64,000 bases of DNA from Sinorhizobium americanum (GTDB lineage: Bacteria > Pseudomonadota > Alphaproteobacteria > Rhizobiales > Rhizobiaceae). The notes beneath the pieces were generated by a model that was given only the letters and a program-made list of their open reading frames with translations, ran no database searches and was not told where the DNA came from. A program made the translations under genes and the position numbers. Every line of letters begins with the position of its first letter. The stretch's first letter is position 1. The DNA lies in NCBI RefSeq assembly GCF_001651855.1, contig NZ_LNQC01000077.1, positions 1 through 64,000 of the forward strand. Reading direction: 5' to 3'. Positions 47,026 through 56,051 of this stretch are shown here, piece after piece.

Positions 47026-48006
47026 ATGACCTTGTCCAACCTTCCGCCGCTGGTGACGATTTTCGGCGGATCCGGATTTGTCGGCCGTCATGTGGTTCGC
47101 GCGCTTGCAAAGCGAGGCTATCGCATCCGCGTCGCGGTGCGCCGGCCGGATCTCGCAGGCCATCTCCAGCCGCTCGGCACCATGGGCCAGATTTCCTTCG
47201 TCCAAGCCAATCTGCGCTATCGCCGGTCCGTCGACCGCGCCGTCGAGGGGGCCGACCACGTGATCAATTGCGTCGGCGTGCTCTTCGAGCGCGGCCGCAA
47301 CACATTTGACGCGGTACAGGACTTCGGCGCCCGGGCCGTCGCAGAAGCCGCCCGCGCGGCCGGTGCAAAGTTGACGCATATTTCGGCGATTGGCGCGAAC
47401 ACGAATTCCGAATCCCAATACGCCCGCACCAAGGGCCGGGCCGAGATCGCCATCCTCGAAACGGTGCCAGAGGCGGTCATTCTGCGGCCGTCGATCATCT
47501 TCGGACCCGAGGATGATTTCTTCAACAAATTCGCCAACATGGCGCGTTTCGCGCCGGTCCTGCCGCTGATCGGCGGCGGCCAGACGAAGTTCCAGCCGGT
47601 CTATGTGACGGATGTCGCCGAAGCCGTCGCCCGCTCCGTCGACGGGAAGCTCAAGGACGGGACGATCTACGAACTCGGCGGCGCCCAGGTCCTGTCGTTC
47701 CGCGAATGTCTCGAGATCATGCTCAACACGATCGATCGCAAGCGCTCCTTCGTCTCGATCCCCTTCGGCGTCGCATCGCTGCTCGGCAGCGTCGCATCGC
47801 TCGTGCCCTTCATCGCGCCGCCGATCACCGCCGACCAGGTGGTGTTGCTGAAATCCGACAATGTCGTTTCTCCGACCGCCGAAGCGGAAGGCCGGACGCT
47901 TGCCGGCATCGGCATCGAGCCGACTTTGCTGGATTCGATCCTGCCGACCTATCTGGTGCGTTTTCGCCCGCAGGGGCAGTACACGCGCGGCGGTCGCGCC
48001 GCCTGA
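47026..48006 (+). CDS. NAD(P)-binding NDUFA9-like protein
   Basis: A 326-residue atypical short-chain dehydrogenase related to the complex I assembly/accessory subunit NDUFA9. The NAD(P) motif is TIFGGSGFVGRHVVRAL at the N-terminus; VINCVGVLFERGRNTFDAVQ and LRPSIIFGPEDDFFNKFANM are typical of the group. In alphaproteobacteria such proteins are thought to stabilise complex I or to act as quinone-related reductases. ATG at 47026 follows CAGGAGTGCGCTTCCC. A strong terminator follows. Confidence 0.92.
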   Translation: MTLSNLPPLVTIFGGSGFVGRHVVRALAKRGYRIRVAVRRPDLAGHLQPLGTMGQISFVQANLRYRRSVDRAVEGADHVINCVGVLFERGRNTFDAVQDFGARAVAEAARAAGAKLTHISAIGANTNSESQYARTKGRAEIAILETVPEAVILRPSIIFGPEDDFFNKFANMARFAPVLPLIGGGQTKFQPVYVTDVAEAVARSVDGKLKDGTIYELGGAQVLSFRECLEIMLNTIDRKRSFVSIPFGVASLLGSVASLVPFIAPPITADQVVLLKSDNVVSPTAEAEGRTLAGIGIEPTLLDSILPTYLVRFRPQGQYTRGGRAA

Positions 48007-48036
48007 TCGCCGCCGCGGGCGTTGTTGTCTGATCCC

Positions 48037-48062
48037 AGCCGCCGGTCCCGCCGGCGGCTTTT
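48037..48062 (+). terminator. Intrinsic terminator after NDUFA9-like gene
   Basis: AGCCGCCGG (48037-48045) and CCGGCGGCT (48051-48059), 5-base loop, followed by TTTTG. It starts 31 bp after the stop codon. Confidence 0.85.
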
Positions 48063-48245
48063 GCTTGTGGCGCTGGCGCAACAGCGTTGCAGTTCTGCCG
48101 CAGTCGAAAACCGGAATGGTGTTTACCGCAGATTCAGCATGTCCTGATATTGATCATGACACGCTCGGCGAATAAACACCGCTCGCACCCACGGCGCGGC
48201 GAGCGCAGGCGGTGACAACATCATAGTCGAAAGGCATAACGTCCC

Positions 48246-48407
48246 ATGGGCAAGTCGATCGCAATCTTTTTTGCGTCTGCGGCACTGATCATTCTGGCTG
48301 GCTCATTCATCGCACCGGGCACTGTGGCGAGCAGCAGCAAGGGTTGCACGCCGGCCTATGGCGTCGATCCGTGCACGACGGCGTCGATCGGCGCTTCCGG
48401 CTGGTAA
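48246..48407 (+). CDS. Small secreted or membrane peptide (53 aa), hypothetical
   Basis: A 53-codon frame that begins MGKSIAIFFASAALIILAGS, a textbook signal/anchor sequence. It is followed by a mature part of about 25 residues with two cysteines (KGCTPAYGVDPCTTAS) that could form a disulfide. AAAGG lies about 9 bases before the ATG. It has its own bracket: an upstream terminator at 48037-48062 and a strong terminator 60 bp after the stop. I recognise no family; the frame could be chance, but composition and setting favour a real gene. Confidence 0.6.
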   Translation: MGKSIAIFFASAALIILAGSFIAPGTVASSSKGCTPAYGVDPCTTASIGASGW

Positions 48408-48466
48408 GCCGGTCAACTGCCTCGGCCTTGAGGCAGACATCTTGAGTTTATTGGCGGGGGCCAGGG

Positions 48467-48505
48467 GCCGCATGCGTCTCGCAAGAGACGCATGCGGCTT
48501 ATGTT
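48467..48505 (+). terminator. Strong terminator with GNRA-type loop
   Basis: Perfect 14-bp stem (48467-48480, 48485-48498) closed by GCAA, followed by TTATGTTTTT. Orientation suits the small peptide gene; it may also stop leftward transcripts of uppP less efficiently. Confidence 0.85.
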
Positions 48506-48519
48506 TTTCCGGGCTCAAC

Positions 48520-49326
48520 CTACCCCAGCAGCCAGAGGCCCATCAGGCCTGCGGTGCCGACAACAATGCGCCAGATCGCGAAAGGCGTGAAGCCGCGCTG
48601 CGAGACGAAATCGAGCAGCGAGCGGACGACGAAGATGCCCGCGACAAAGGCGGCGATGAAGCCGACGGCGATCAAGCTGATGTCGTCGAAGGAGAGCGCG
48701 TCGCGGTTCTTGTAGAGATCGAGGGTGAAGGCGCCGACCATGGTCGGCATGGCGAGGAAGAAGGAAAACTCGGCAGCCGATCGCTTGTCGGTTCCCATCA
48801 GAAGCGCGCCGGCGATCGTGGCTCCTGAGCGTGACGTCCCCGGGATCATGGCAAGGCACTGGAAGAGGCCGATCTTCAGCGCCAGCGACGGGGGGTAATC
48901 GAAGACGTCGGTGTAGCGCGGCTTCAAGGGGAGCTGATCGATCACATAGAGGATCACGCCGCCGACGATCAGCACGACGCAGATCAGCATCGGCGTCTCG
49001 AACAGCACCGTCTTGATGAAGTCATGCGCCGCGGCGCCGATCAAGGCCGCCGGCAGGAAGGCGACGAGCACCGAGAGAACGAAGCGCCGCGCCTTGACGC
49101 TCGTCGGGAGCGCCAGCGCGATCGACAGCAGCTTCTGGAAATAGACGAGCAGAATGGCAAGGATGGCGCCGAGCTGGATGAGCACGGCGAAGGTGTTTCC
49201 GGGCGACTTGAAGCCGAGAAAGTGACCGGCGAGAAGGACATGCGCCGTCGACGAGACGGGAATGAACTCCGTCAACCCTTCGATGAGCCCGAGCACGAGC
49301 GCGCTGATGATCGATTGATCGGCCAT
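48520..49326 (-). CDS. uppP: Undecaprenyl-diphosphate phosphatase
   Basis: Inner-membrane phosphatase that recycles undecaprenyl carrier for cell-wall synthesis. The 268-residue protein has about eight membrane segments and the two signature loops: [17 protein letters not shown] (about 16-32) and [15 protein letters not shown] (about 160-174). ATG at 49326 follows AGGAAACG; the open frame extends 23 codons upstream without similarity. This is the BacA of E. coli and not the rhizobial SbmA-like BacA. Confidence 0.96.
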   Translation of the reverse strand: MADQSIISALVLGLIEGLTEFIPVSSTAHVLLAGHFLGFKSPGNTFAVLIQLGAILAILLVYFQKLLSIALALPTSVKARRFVLSVLVAFLPAALIGAAAHDFIKTVLFETPMLICVVLIVGGVILYVIDQLPLKPRYTDVFDYPPSLALKIGLFQCLAMIPGTSRSGATIAGALLMGTDKRSAAEFSFFLAMPTMVGAFTLDLYKNRDALSFDDISLIAVGFIAAFVAGIFVVRSLLDFVSQRGFTPFAIWRIVVGTAGLMGLWLLG

Positions 49327-49450
49327 ATATGAACGTTTCCTGATATTCTGGGATTTGGGAGGAGAAAGTCGATTCTCTTGTGTTTGCCACCGCAACTACC
49401 TATAGCTCGTTGTATGAAGCCGTGGCCAGTTGCATATGCCGCGATGCCCA

Positions 49451-49549
49451 CTGCATGTTTCCTTCAATCGAGCCGATTTAAGGAAACATGCAGCGATTCA
49501 AAGTGCTACAGCGTCCTTTGTGCGTCTGAAAAGACGCACGGCGCTGCAG
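49451..49549 (+). repeat. RIME-like palindromic repeat, copy 4
   Basis: CTGCATGTTTCC and GGAAACATGCAG ends of hairpin 1, then CAAAGTGCTACAGCGTCC and hairpin 2 TGCGTC/GACGCA closed by CGCTGCAG. It lies between divergent uppP and the GST gene. Confidence 0.8.
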
Positions 49550-49580
49550 ATCCCCGAAAACAACTGCAATCTGATCATCG

Positions 49581-50273
49581 ATGCCGACACTGTATCACCA
49601 CCCCATGTCCTCCGCCTCGCGGTTCGTACGCCTTATTCTCTCAGAATATGGCTATCAGACGGAATTGAGCGAAGAACAGCCCTGGGAGAACCGGCGCGAC
49701 TTCCTGGCGCTCAACCCGGCCGGCACCCTGCCGGTCTATGTGGACGACAGCATGCGGGCGCTCTGCGGCGCGACGATCATCTCGGAATATCTCGACGAGA
49801 CCAGCGGCATCATGAAGCGCGATCGCCGGCTTTTGGCGGAGGATCCGTTTCAGCGCGCCGAAATCCGCCGGCTCAGCGAATGGTTCCTGCAGAAGATGGA
49901 GGCCGACGTGACCCGGCCGCTGGTGCGCGAGCGCATCTACAAGCTGCAGATGACGCCCGACCAGGGCGGCGGCGCGCCGGACTCGAAGATTCTCCGGACC
50001 TCGCGTAGCAATATCCGCCAGCATATGAAGTATCTCTCCTGGTTGGCCGGTTCGCGCCCGTGGCTTGCCGGCGACCGGATTTCCTACGCCGATCTCGCGG
50101 CGGCCGCGGCGGTCTCCGTCCTCGACTATCTCGGCGAAATCGACTGGTCCGACGCGCCAACCGCCAAGGAATGGTACCAGCGGCTCAAATCCCGGCCGTC
50201 CTTCCGCCCGCTGCTCGCCGAGCGGGTGCGCGGCGTTACCCCCGTTTCCCATTATGCGGACCTCGATTTCTAA
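49581..50273 (+). CDS. Glutathione S-transferase family protein
   Basis: A 230-residue GST-like protein with an N-terminal thioredoxin-like domain ([24 protein letters not shown], residues 1-75 with [13 protein letters not shown] and the [10 protein letters not shown] segment) and a C-terminal helical domain ([24 protein letters not shown]). The substrate is unknown. It ends only 7 bp before queG, and this GST-queG-epimerase arrangement suggests an operon. Confidence 0.9.
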   Translation: MPTLYHHPMSSASRFVRLILSEYGYQTELSEEQPWENRRDFLALNPAGTLPVYVDDSMRALCGATIISEYLDETSGIMKRDRRLLAEDPFQRAEIRRLSEWFLQKMEADVTRPLVRERIYKLQMTPDQGGGAPDSKILRTSRSNIRQHMKYLSWLAGSRPWLAGDRISYADLAAAAAVSVLDYLGEIDWSDAPTAKEWYQRLKSRPSFRPLLAERVRGVTPVSHYADLDF

Positions 50274-50280
50274 GGACACG

Positions 50281-51456
50281 ATGGTGCCCGGCGACGCTGC
50301 AAAGGCGGAGAACCAGGGCAGGAAACGCCGGACGCTCACCGCCTTCCTGAAGGAGGAAGCCGCGGCCAAGGGTTTCGAGCTCTGTCGGATCACCCGGCCG
50401 GATGCCATACCGCAGGCGCCGGCGCGGCTCCGGCAATTCCTGGCCGCCGGCTGCCACGGCACGATGGAGTGGCTGTCCGAGACGGCGGAGCGGCGTGCCG
50501 ATCCGCGCGTGCTGTGGGGCGAGGTCCGCTCGATCGTCCTCTTCGGGATGAACTACGGCCCCGACACCGATCCGCTGGAGATCCTCGCCAAGCGCGATCG
50601 CGGCGCGATCTCCGTCTATGCGCAGAACCGCGACTATCACGACGTCGTCAAGGGGCGGTTGAAGGAGATCGCCACGCGCTTTGCGGCACGCGCCGGCGAG
50701 GATGTGAAGGTCTTCGTCGACACCGCGCCGGTCATGGAGAAGCCACTGGCGGAAAAGGCCGGACTCGGCTGGCAGGGCAAGCACACCAATCTCGTCAGCC
50801 GCGAATTCGGCTCCTGGCTGTTTCTCGGCAGCCTGTTCACGACCGCCGATCTCGACATCGATGATCTTGAGCGCGACCATTGCGGCTCCTGCCGGGCCTG
50901 CCTCGACGCCTGTCCGACCCGGGCCTTCCCGGCGCCCTACCAGATCGATGCACGGCGCTGCATCTCCTATCTGACGATCGAGCACAAGGGGCCGATCGAC
51001 TCCGAATTGCGGCCGCTGATCGGCAACCGCATCTATGGCTGCGACGATTGCCTGGCCGTCTGTCCATGGAACAAGTTCGCCCGCTCGGCCTCGGAGATGA
51101 AGCTCAAAGCCAGGGAGGACCTTAGGGAACCGGAGCTCACCGCCCTGCTGACGCTCGACGATGCCGCCTTCCGCAGCCTGTTTTCCGGCTCCCCGGTGAA
51201 ACGCATCGGCCGCGACCGCTTCGTCAGAAATGTCTTGATCGCCGCCGGCAATTCCGGTGAAGAGAGGTTGGTGCCCGCCTGCAAGGCATTGGCGCGTGAT
51301 GCCTCCCCGACGGTCCGGGCGATGGCCGTCTGGGCGCTTTCCCGGCTGATGGCAGCTGACGAGCTCGCCGCCTTTGCCATGGAGTGCGGGCAGGAAACGG
51401 ATGACGAGGTGCTTTCGGAATGGCAAATGGCGGGAGTGAGCCGATGCATGTCCTGA
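50281..51456 (+). CDS. queG: Epoxyqueuosine reductase
   Basis: Cobalamin- and iron-sulfur-dependent enzyme for the last step of queuosine synthesis in tRNA. The 391-residue protein has two ferredoxin-like 4Fe-4S motifs, [13 protein letters not shown] (about 201-213) and [10 protein letters not shown] (about 257-266), plus the N-terminal reductive-dehalogenase-like domain. ATG at 50281 follows CTAAGGACACG, just after the GST stop. The last 13 bases overlap the next gene. Confidence 0.95.
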   Translation: MVPGDAAKAENQGRKRRTLTAFLKEEAAAKGFELCRITRPDAIPQAPARLRQFLAAGCHGTMEWLSETAERRADPRVLWGEVRSIVLFGMNYGPDTDPLEILAKRDRGAISVYAQNRDYHDVVKGRLKEIATRFAARAGEDVKVFVDTAPVMEKPLAEKAGLGWQGKHTNLVSREFGSWLFLGSLFTTADLDIDDLERDHCGSCRACLDACPTRAFPAPYQIDARRCISYLTIEHKGPIDSELRPLIGNRIYGCDDCLAVCPWNKFARSASEMKLKAREDLREPELTALLTLDDAAFRSLFSGSPVKRIGRDRFVRNVLIAAGNSGEERLVPACKALARDASPTVRAMAVWALSRLMAADELAAFAMECGQETDDEVLSEWQMAGVSRCMS

Positions 51457-52316
51457 TACTTGGTGCCGGCTATTCCGGCACGGCGATCGCCAAGGCGCTG
51501 GCGCCAGCCGCACAGTCGGTCGCGGGAACGACCCGCTCGCCGGACAAGCTGACGGCGCTCCAGGCGGCCGGCATCGAGCCGCTGCTGTTCGACGGCGGCG
51601 ACATTTCCCCGGGGCTCGCCGAGGCGATGGGCAAGACGACCCACCTCATCCAATCGATCGCGCCGGGACGCGAAGGCGACCCGATGTTCCGCTCGGCCAC
51701 GCCGCCACTCGACGACCTCATGCCGCGACTCCGTTGGGTCGGCTATCTCTCGACCGTCGGCGTCTATGGCGACCATGGCGGCGGCTGGGTCAGCGAGGAA
51801 ACGCCGATAAAGCCGGTTTCGCAGCGCTCGAAGGAACGGGTCGAGGCGGAAAACGCCTGGTTGGACTATGGCGCTAGGCGAGGCATTCCCGTCGCCGTGC
51901 TTCGGCTTGCCGGCATCTACGGACCGGGCCGCAACGCCTTCCGCAATCTCGCCGAAGGCACGGCGCGCCGCGTCGTCAAGGCGAACCAGGTCTTCAATCG
52001 CATCCGCGTCGAGGATATCGGCGCGGCGGCCGCGTTCCTTGCCGGACGCGGCATGGGCGGGATCTTCAACGTCACCGACGACGAGCCGGGACCACCGCAG
52101 GAAGTGGTGGCCCAAGCCGCCCGGCTGATGGGCGTCGAGCCGCCGCCGGAGATTCCCTTTGAGAGCGCGGAGATGTCGCCGATGGCGCGCTCCTTCTATG
52201 GTGAGAACAAACGCGTTTCCAATGCGCGTCTGCGCGCGACCGGCTTCGACTTCGCCTATCCGAATTATCGCGTTTCGCTTGCACAGCTATGGGCAAGCGG
52301 GACCTGGCGTGGATAG
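51444..52316 (+). CDS. NAD-dependent epimerase/SDR protein (YeeZ-like)
   Basis: A 290-residue short-chain dehydrogenase-like protein beginning [32 protein letters not shown] and [11 protein letters not shown] occupy the catalytic region, but a classical YxxxK is not obvious. [11 protein letters not shown] is typical of the YeeZ-like group. The start at 51444 lies inside the end of queG (13-bp overlap) after GGGAGTGAGCCG, so translation is coupled. Confidence 0.87.
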   Translation: MHVLILGAGYSGTAIAKALAPAAQSVAGTTRSPDKLTALQAAGIEPLLFDGGDISPGLAEAMGKTTHLIQSIAPGREGDPMFRSATPPLDDLMPRLRWVGYLSTVGVYGDHGGGWVSEETPIKPVSQRSKERVEAENAWLDYGARRGIPVAVLRLAGIYGPGRNAFRNLAEGTARRVVKANQVFNRIRVEDIGAAAAFLAGRGMGGIFNVTDDEPGPPQEVVAQAARLMGVEPPPEIPFESAEMSPMARSFYGENKRVSNARLRATGFDFAYPNYRVSLAQLWASGTWRG

Positions 52317-52778
52317 TAAATCCACCTCTACGATACTTCGATCAGAATATCTCCCACCGCCGAAAGCATGTTGTGAGATCATCCGAAAGTAATAGATTCG
52401 GACGACTCACCTTGACTGCCTCATACTGCCATATTTCAACCTATACTTCGCCACGGTCCGCAACCTAAGAGATAGCTGCGTATTTTGATGAGGGAAATTC
52501 GTCGAAATTCACGCGAATCGAAATTTTAAATGATTTTTTACGTCGGCCGGACAGTTGCCTGGAACCAAAACCCGCAAAAAACGTTTAGGCGCTGATTCAA
52601 AAGAACTTCTTGGGTCATTCTAAAGCAATTAAAACGGCTCTCCGTTTTAAAATCATAGCATTTTTCAATAAATCCTAATCAACGGTTAACGGTTGAAGCA
52701 CGTTTTTGCCATGTTTCGCCCTAATTAGCTCGAACTGCAAGGGAACTAGTCGAACATTCAATCCGAAGGGGTCGCCGC
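52317..52778. other. A/T-rich intergenic region upstream of rlpA-like gene
   Basis: About 460 bp, clearly richer in A/T than the surroundings, with no credible gene. It has a perfect 9-bp hairpin TTAAAACGG/CCGTTTTAA (52629-52637, 52642-52650) and the direct half repeats CGGTTAACGGTT near 52683. It probably contains the promoter and possibly an untranslated leader of the next gene. Confidence 0.45.
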
Positions 52779-53153
52779 TTGAAGCCCGCGAAAATCAAGA
52801 CTGCTGCCGCTGCAGCGCTATTCGCCGCCGGGATGGGTCTCGTCTCGGCATCCGACAGCCAGGCAAAGGGAACGGGTTGCGGTGGCGCCTCCTGGTATGC
52901 CCTAACCTCGAAAACCGCTTCCGGCGAACGGATGAACGCCGCGCGCCTGACGGCCGCGCATCGAAGCCTGAAATTCGGCACCAAGGTCCAGGTCACCAAC
53001 AAGCGAAACGGCAAGTCCGTCGTCGTGCGGATCAATGACCGTGGTCCCTTCATTCGCGGCCGGGTCATCGATCTTTCCAAGGCGGCCGCCTCGCAGATCG
53101 GCATGATCCGCTCGGGCACTGCCAGCATCTGTTACCAGGTCGTCAACTCCTGA
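52779..53153 (+). CDS. Short RlpA-like double-psi beta-barrel protein
   Basis: A 124-residue exported protein. A signal peptide ([25 protein letters not shown] region) precedes a single DPBB domain with [17 protein letters not shown] and [23 protein letters not shown], the marks of RlpA, including the catalytic Asp of lytic transglycosylase forms. There is no SPOR domain. The start is TTG at 52779 after GAAGGGGTCG. Confidence 0.9.
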   Translation: MKPAKIKTAAAAALFAAGMGLVSASDSQAKGTGCGGASWYALTSKTASGERMNAARLTAAHRSLKFGTKVQVTNKRNGKSVVVRINDRGPFIRGRVIDLSKAAASQIGMIRSGTASICYQVVNS

Positions 53154-53280
53154 CCACTCACCGTCGGCTTGAGATCGGACGGTCTGTTCCGCGGGGCGAT
53201 CGCACCCGCACATAATGCGACCGCTCACTTGCTCTTCGGTGCCATCGCCGCTACCACGGCGAAAAAGGAGTTGATCGAAG

Positions 53281-54570
53281 ATGCGATTGGGCGGACGGCT
53301 CGCTGGAGCCATAGACGTTCTTGACGATATCGAGAAGCGCAAGCGCCCGGTCGCTGACGCGCTCAAGGATTGGGGCCTCTCGCATCGTTTTGCCGGATCG
53401 GGCGACCGCGCCGCCATCGGCAACATCGTCTATGACGCACTACGGATGAAGCTGTCCCATGCCTATCTGATGGATAGCGACAGCCCGGCCGCCCTTGGCC
53501 ACGCGGTCATGTACCGCCAATGGGGCTTCACGCCCGATAGGCTCGCGGCGGAACTCTCCGACGACAAGTTCGCTCCGCAGGCACCCTCGGCAGAGATGAT
53601 GAAGGCGTTCCGCGAGCGCCATATCGAACACGCGCCGCTCCATGTGCAAGGCGATATCCCTGAGTGGACGCAAGCCTCTTTCGAGGAAAACTTCTCCGAC
53701 GACTGGCTCGACGAAGCCAGGGCGCTCGCCGGCCGGCCGACGCTCGACCTTCGCGTCAACACGCTGAAGGCAAGCCGCGACAAGGTCCTGAAGGCATTGG
53801 AGCGCAGCGGCGCCGAACCGGCGGCGATTGCCCGCCAGGGCATCCGCATCCCCGCCGGCGAAGGCGCCGCGCGCCTGCCGCACGTCACCGCCGAAATCTC
53901 GTTCCAGAAGGGCTGGTTCGAGGTTCAGGACGAGGGCTCGCAGATCGTCGCCGACCTGGTCGTTCCGCGCGAGGGTGAGCAGGTGCTCGACTACTGCGCC
54001 GGCGGCGGCGGCAAGACGCTCGCCATCTCGGCCGCGATGAACAACAAGGGCCAGGTGCACGCCTATGACACCGATCGCAAACGGCTGGCGCCGATCATCG
54101 AGCGGCTGAAGCGCGCCGGTACCCGCAATGTGCAGGTGCATGAGTCGGCGGATTCACTTGCGGCGCTCGCTGGCCGCTGCGACCGGGTGCTCGTCGACGC
54201 GCCATGCACGGGCACCGGAACCTGGCGGCGCCGGCCAGACACCAAGTGGCGTCTGACGCAGAAGAACCTCGAGGAGCGACTGGCCCAGCAGGAGGAGGCG
54301 CTTGCCGGCGCCGCCCAGTTCGTCCGTCCCGGCGGTCACCTGATCTATGTGACCTGCTCGGTGCTTCCGGAAGAAAACGAAGCGCAGGTCTACGGCTTCT
54401 GCGAGGACAATCCGGAGTTCGAGATCCTCTCGGCCGCCGAAACATGGGCAAGCCTGTTCGGCACCGACAAGCCGCAGCCCTGGTCGGCCGACATGAAGAC
54501 CGTCACCCTGACGCCCGCCTCGACCGGAACCGACGGCTTTTTCTTCTGCCTGATGGGTAGGAAAGACTAG
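53281..54570 (+). CDS. 16S rRNA m5C methyltransferase (RsmB/NOL1/NOP2/Sun family)
   Basis: A 429-residue SAM-dependent cytosine-5 methyltransferase. Motifs: VLDYCAGGGGKTLAISAAM (SAM site, about 237-255), DAPCTGTGTWRRRPD with one catalytic Cys and YVTCSVLPEENE with the second. An N-terminal RNA-binding domain precedes it. RsmB, which methylates C967, is the closest name. ATG at 53281. Confidence 0.92.
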   Translation: MRLGGRLAGAIDVLDDIEKRKRPVADALKDWGLSHRFAGSGDRAAIGNIVYDALRMKLSHAYLMDSDSPAALGHAVMYRQWGFTPDRLAAELSDDKFAPQAPSAEMMKAFRERHIEHAPLHVQGDIPEWTQASFEENFSDDWLDEARALAGRPTLDLRVNTLKASRDKVLKALERSGAEPAAIARQGIRIPAGEGAARLPHVTAEISFQKGWFEVQDEGSQIVADLVVPREGEQVLDYCAGGGGKTLAISAAMNNKGQVHAYDTDRKRLAPIIERLKRAGTRNVQVHESADSLAALAGRCDRVLVDAPCTGTGTWRRRPDTKWRLTQKNLEERLAQQEEALAGAAQFVRPGGHLIYVTCSVLPEENEAQVYGFCEDNPEFEILSAAETWASLFGTDKPQPWSADMKTVTLTPASTGTDGFFFCLMGRKD

Positions 54571-54602
54571 CATTGATTTCCTCCGCCAGGGGAAGTCGCA
54601 AA

Positions 54603-54619
54603 TTTGAAAATGTTCTAAA
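54603..54619 (+). promoter_or_regulatory. Candidate Irr box upstream of imelysin operon
   Basis: TTTGAAAATGTTCTAAA matches the rhizobial iron-control element pattern TTTAGAA-N3-TTCTAAA at 12 of 14 fixed positions as I remember it. It lies about 105 bp before the first imelysin gene. A TTGACA (54629-54634) follows closely. Confidence 0.45.
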
Positions 54620-54722
54620 CTATACACTTTGACACAAGTTTGCTTTTGGTTCATGACATTGGCGCCTTATTGGCCCCGAGCCGCTTTGCTCGACCGGCCT
54701 TTAAGAAGCCAAGGAGAGGGTC

Positions 54723-56003
54723 ATGACCAAGAATTTCATCCGCGCCGCCGCGCTGGCACTCATGACGGCCACGTCCGTGCTGGCCCTGCAGCCGGCCAGC
54801 GCCGCGACCGACGCAGCGGCCGTCGTCAAACATTATGCGGCGATCGCGTACGCCAAATATGAGGACGCGCTGACCACCGCCGAAGCGCTCGACAAGGCCG
54901 TCGATGCGTTGATCGCCAGCCCCAGCGAAGAGACTCTGAAGGCGGCGCGCGAGGCCTGGCTCAAGGCGCGCAACCCCTACCAGGAGACCGAGGTCTACCG
55001 CTTCGGCAATGCGATCGTCGACGAATGGGAAGGCAAGGTGAATGCCTGGCCGCTCGATGAAGGCCTGATCGACTATGTCGATCCGAGCTACGGCACCGAG
55101 AGCGACGAGAACGCGCTGTTCACCGCCAATGTCGTCGCCAACAGGACGATCAAGATCGACGGCAAGGACGCCGACACGACGAACATCACGCCGGAATTCC
55201 TGGCCGGCACGCTGCAGGAAGCAGGCGGCATCGAGGCGAATGTCGCGACCGGCTACCACGCCATCGAATTCCTGCTCTGGGGCCAGGATCTGAACGGCAC
55301 CGGCCCGGGGGCCGGCAAGCGCGCCTTTACCGATTTCGACACCAAGGCCTGCACCAACGGCAATTGCGATCGTCGCGCCGCCTACCTGAAGGCGGCGACC
55401 GACCTGCTCGTCTCCGACCTCAAGGAAATGGTCGCCAACTGGGCTCCGGAAGGTGCCGCGGCCAAGGCGGTGGAAGCCGACCCCAAGGCTGGCCTCGCGG
55501 CAATCCTCACCGGCATGGGCTCGCTCTCCTATGGGGAACTTGCCGGCGAGCGCATGAAGCTCGGCCTGCTGCTGCACGATCCGGAAGAGGAGCATGATTG
55601 CTTCTCGGACAACACACACAATTCGCATCTGCATGACGCGATCGGCATCCAGTCCGCCTATACGGGCGAATACACCCGGATCGACGGCACGAAGCTCACC
55701 GGCCCGTCGCTTTCCGAGCTCGTCGCCGCGAAGGACGCCGCGCTCGACAAGGAGATGACGACCAATCTCGCGACAACGGTCGAGAAGATGCAGGCGATGG
55801 CCAAGCGCGCCGAGACGGGCGAGGCCTATGACCAGATGATCGGCGAAAACAATACGGAAGGTAATGCGACCGTCCAGGCCGCCATCGACGGGCTGATTGC
55901 CCAGGCCAAGACCGTCGAACGGGTCATCGCCGCGCTCGACCTCGGCACGATCGAGCTTGAAGGTTCGGACAGCCTGGATAATCCTAACGCGGTTTTCCAA
56001 TGA
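54723..56003 (+). CDS. irpA: Imelysin family (peptidase M75) periplasmic protein
   Basis: A 426-residue exported protein of the imelysin family, which is linked to iron in the periplasm (IrpA, IcmP, EfeO-like). The signal peptide ends at ALQPASAA. The GxHxxE motif is intact (ATGYHAIEFLLWG, about residues 176-188), and DPEEEHDCFSDNTHNSHLHDA is typical of IrpA-type members. ATG at 54723 after AAGGAGAGGGTC. First gene of a cluster with the di-haem protein and a second imelysin. The symbol is by family similarity. Confidence 0.9.
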   Translation: MTKNFIRAAALALMTATSVLALQPASAATDAAAVVKHYAAIAYAKYEDALTTAEALDKAVDALIASPSEETLKAAREAWLKARNPYQETEVYRFGNAIVDEWEGKVNAWPLDEGLIDYVDPSYGTESDENALFTANVVANRTIKIDGKDADTTNITPEFLAGTLQEAGGIEANVATGYHAIEFLLWGQDLNGTGPGAGKRAFTDFDTKACTNGNCDRRAAYLKAATDLLVSDLKEMVANWAPEGAAAKAVEADPKAGLAAILTGMGSLSYGELAGERMKLGLLLHDPEEEHDCFSDNTHNSHLHDAIGIQSAYTGEYTRIDGTKLTGPSLSELVAAKDAALDKEMTTNLATTVEKMQAMAKRAETGEAYDQMIGENNTEGNATVQAAIDGLIAQAKTVERVIAALDLGTIELEGSDSLDNPNAVFQ

Positions 56004-56051
56004 GCTGAAAAGGCGGGCCGCCCCGACGAGGTGTGGCCCGGCTCTTGCCCG

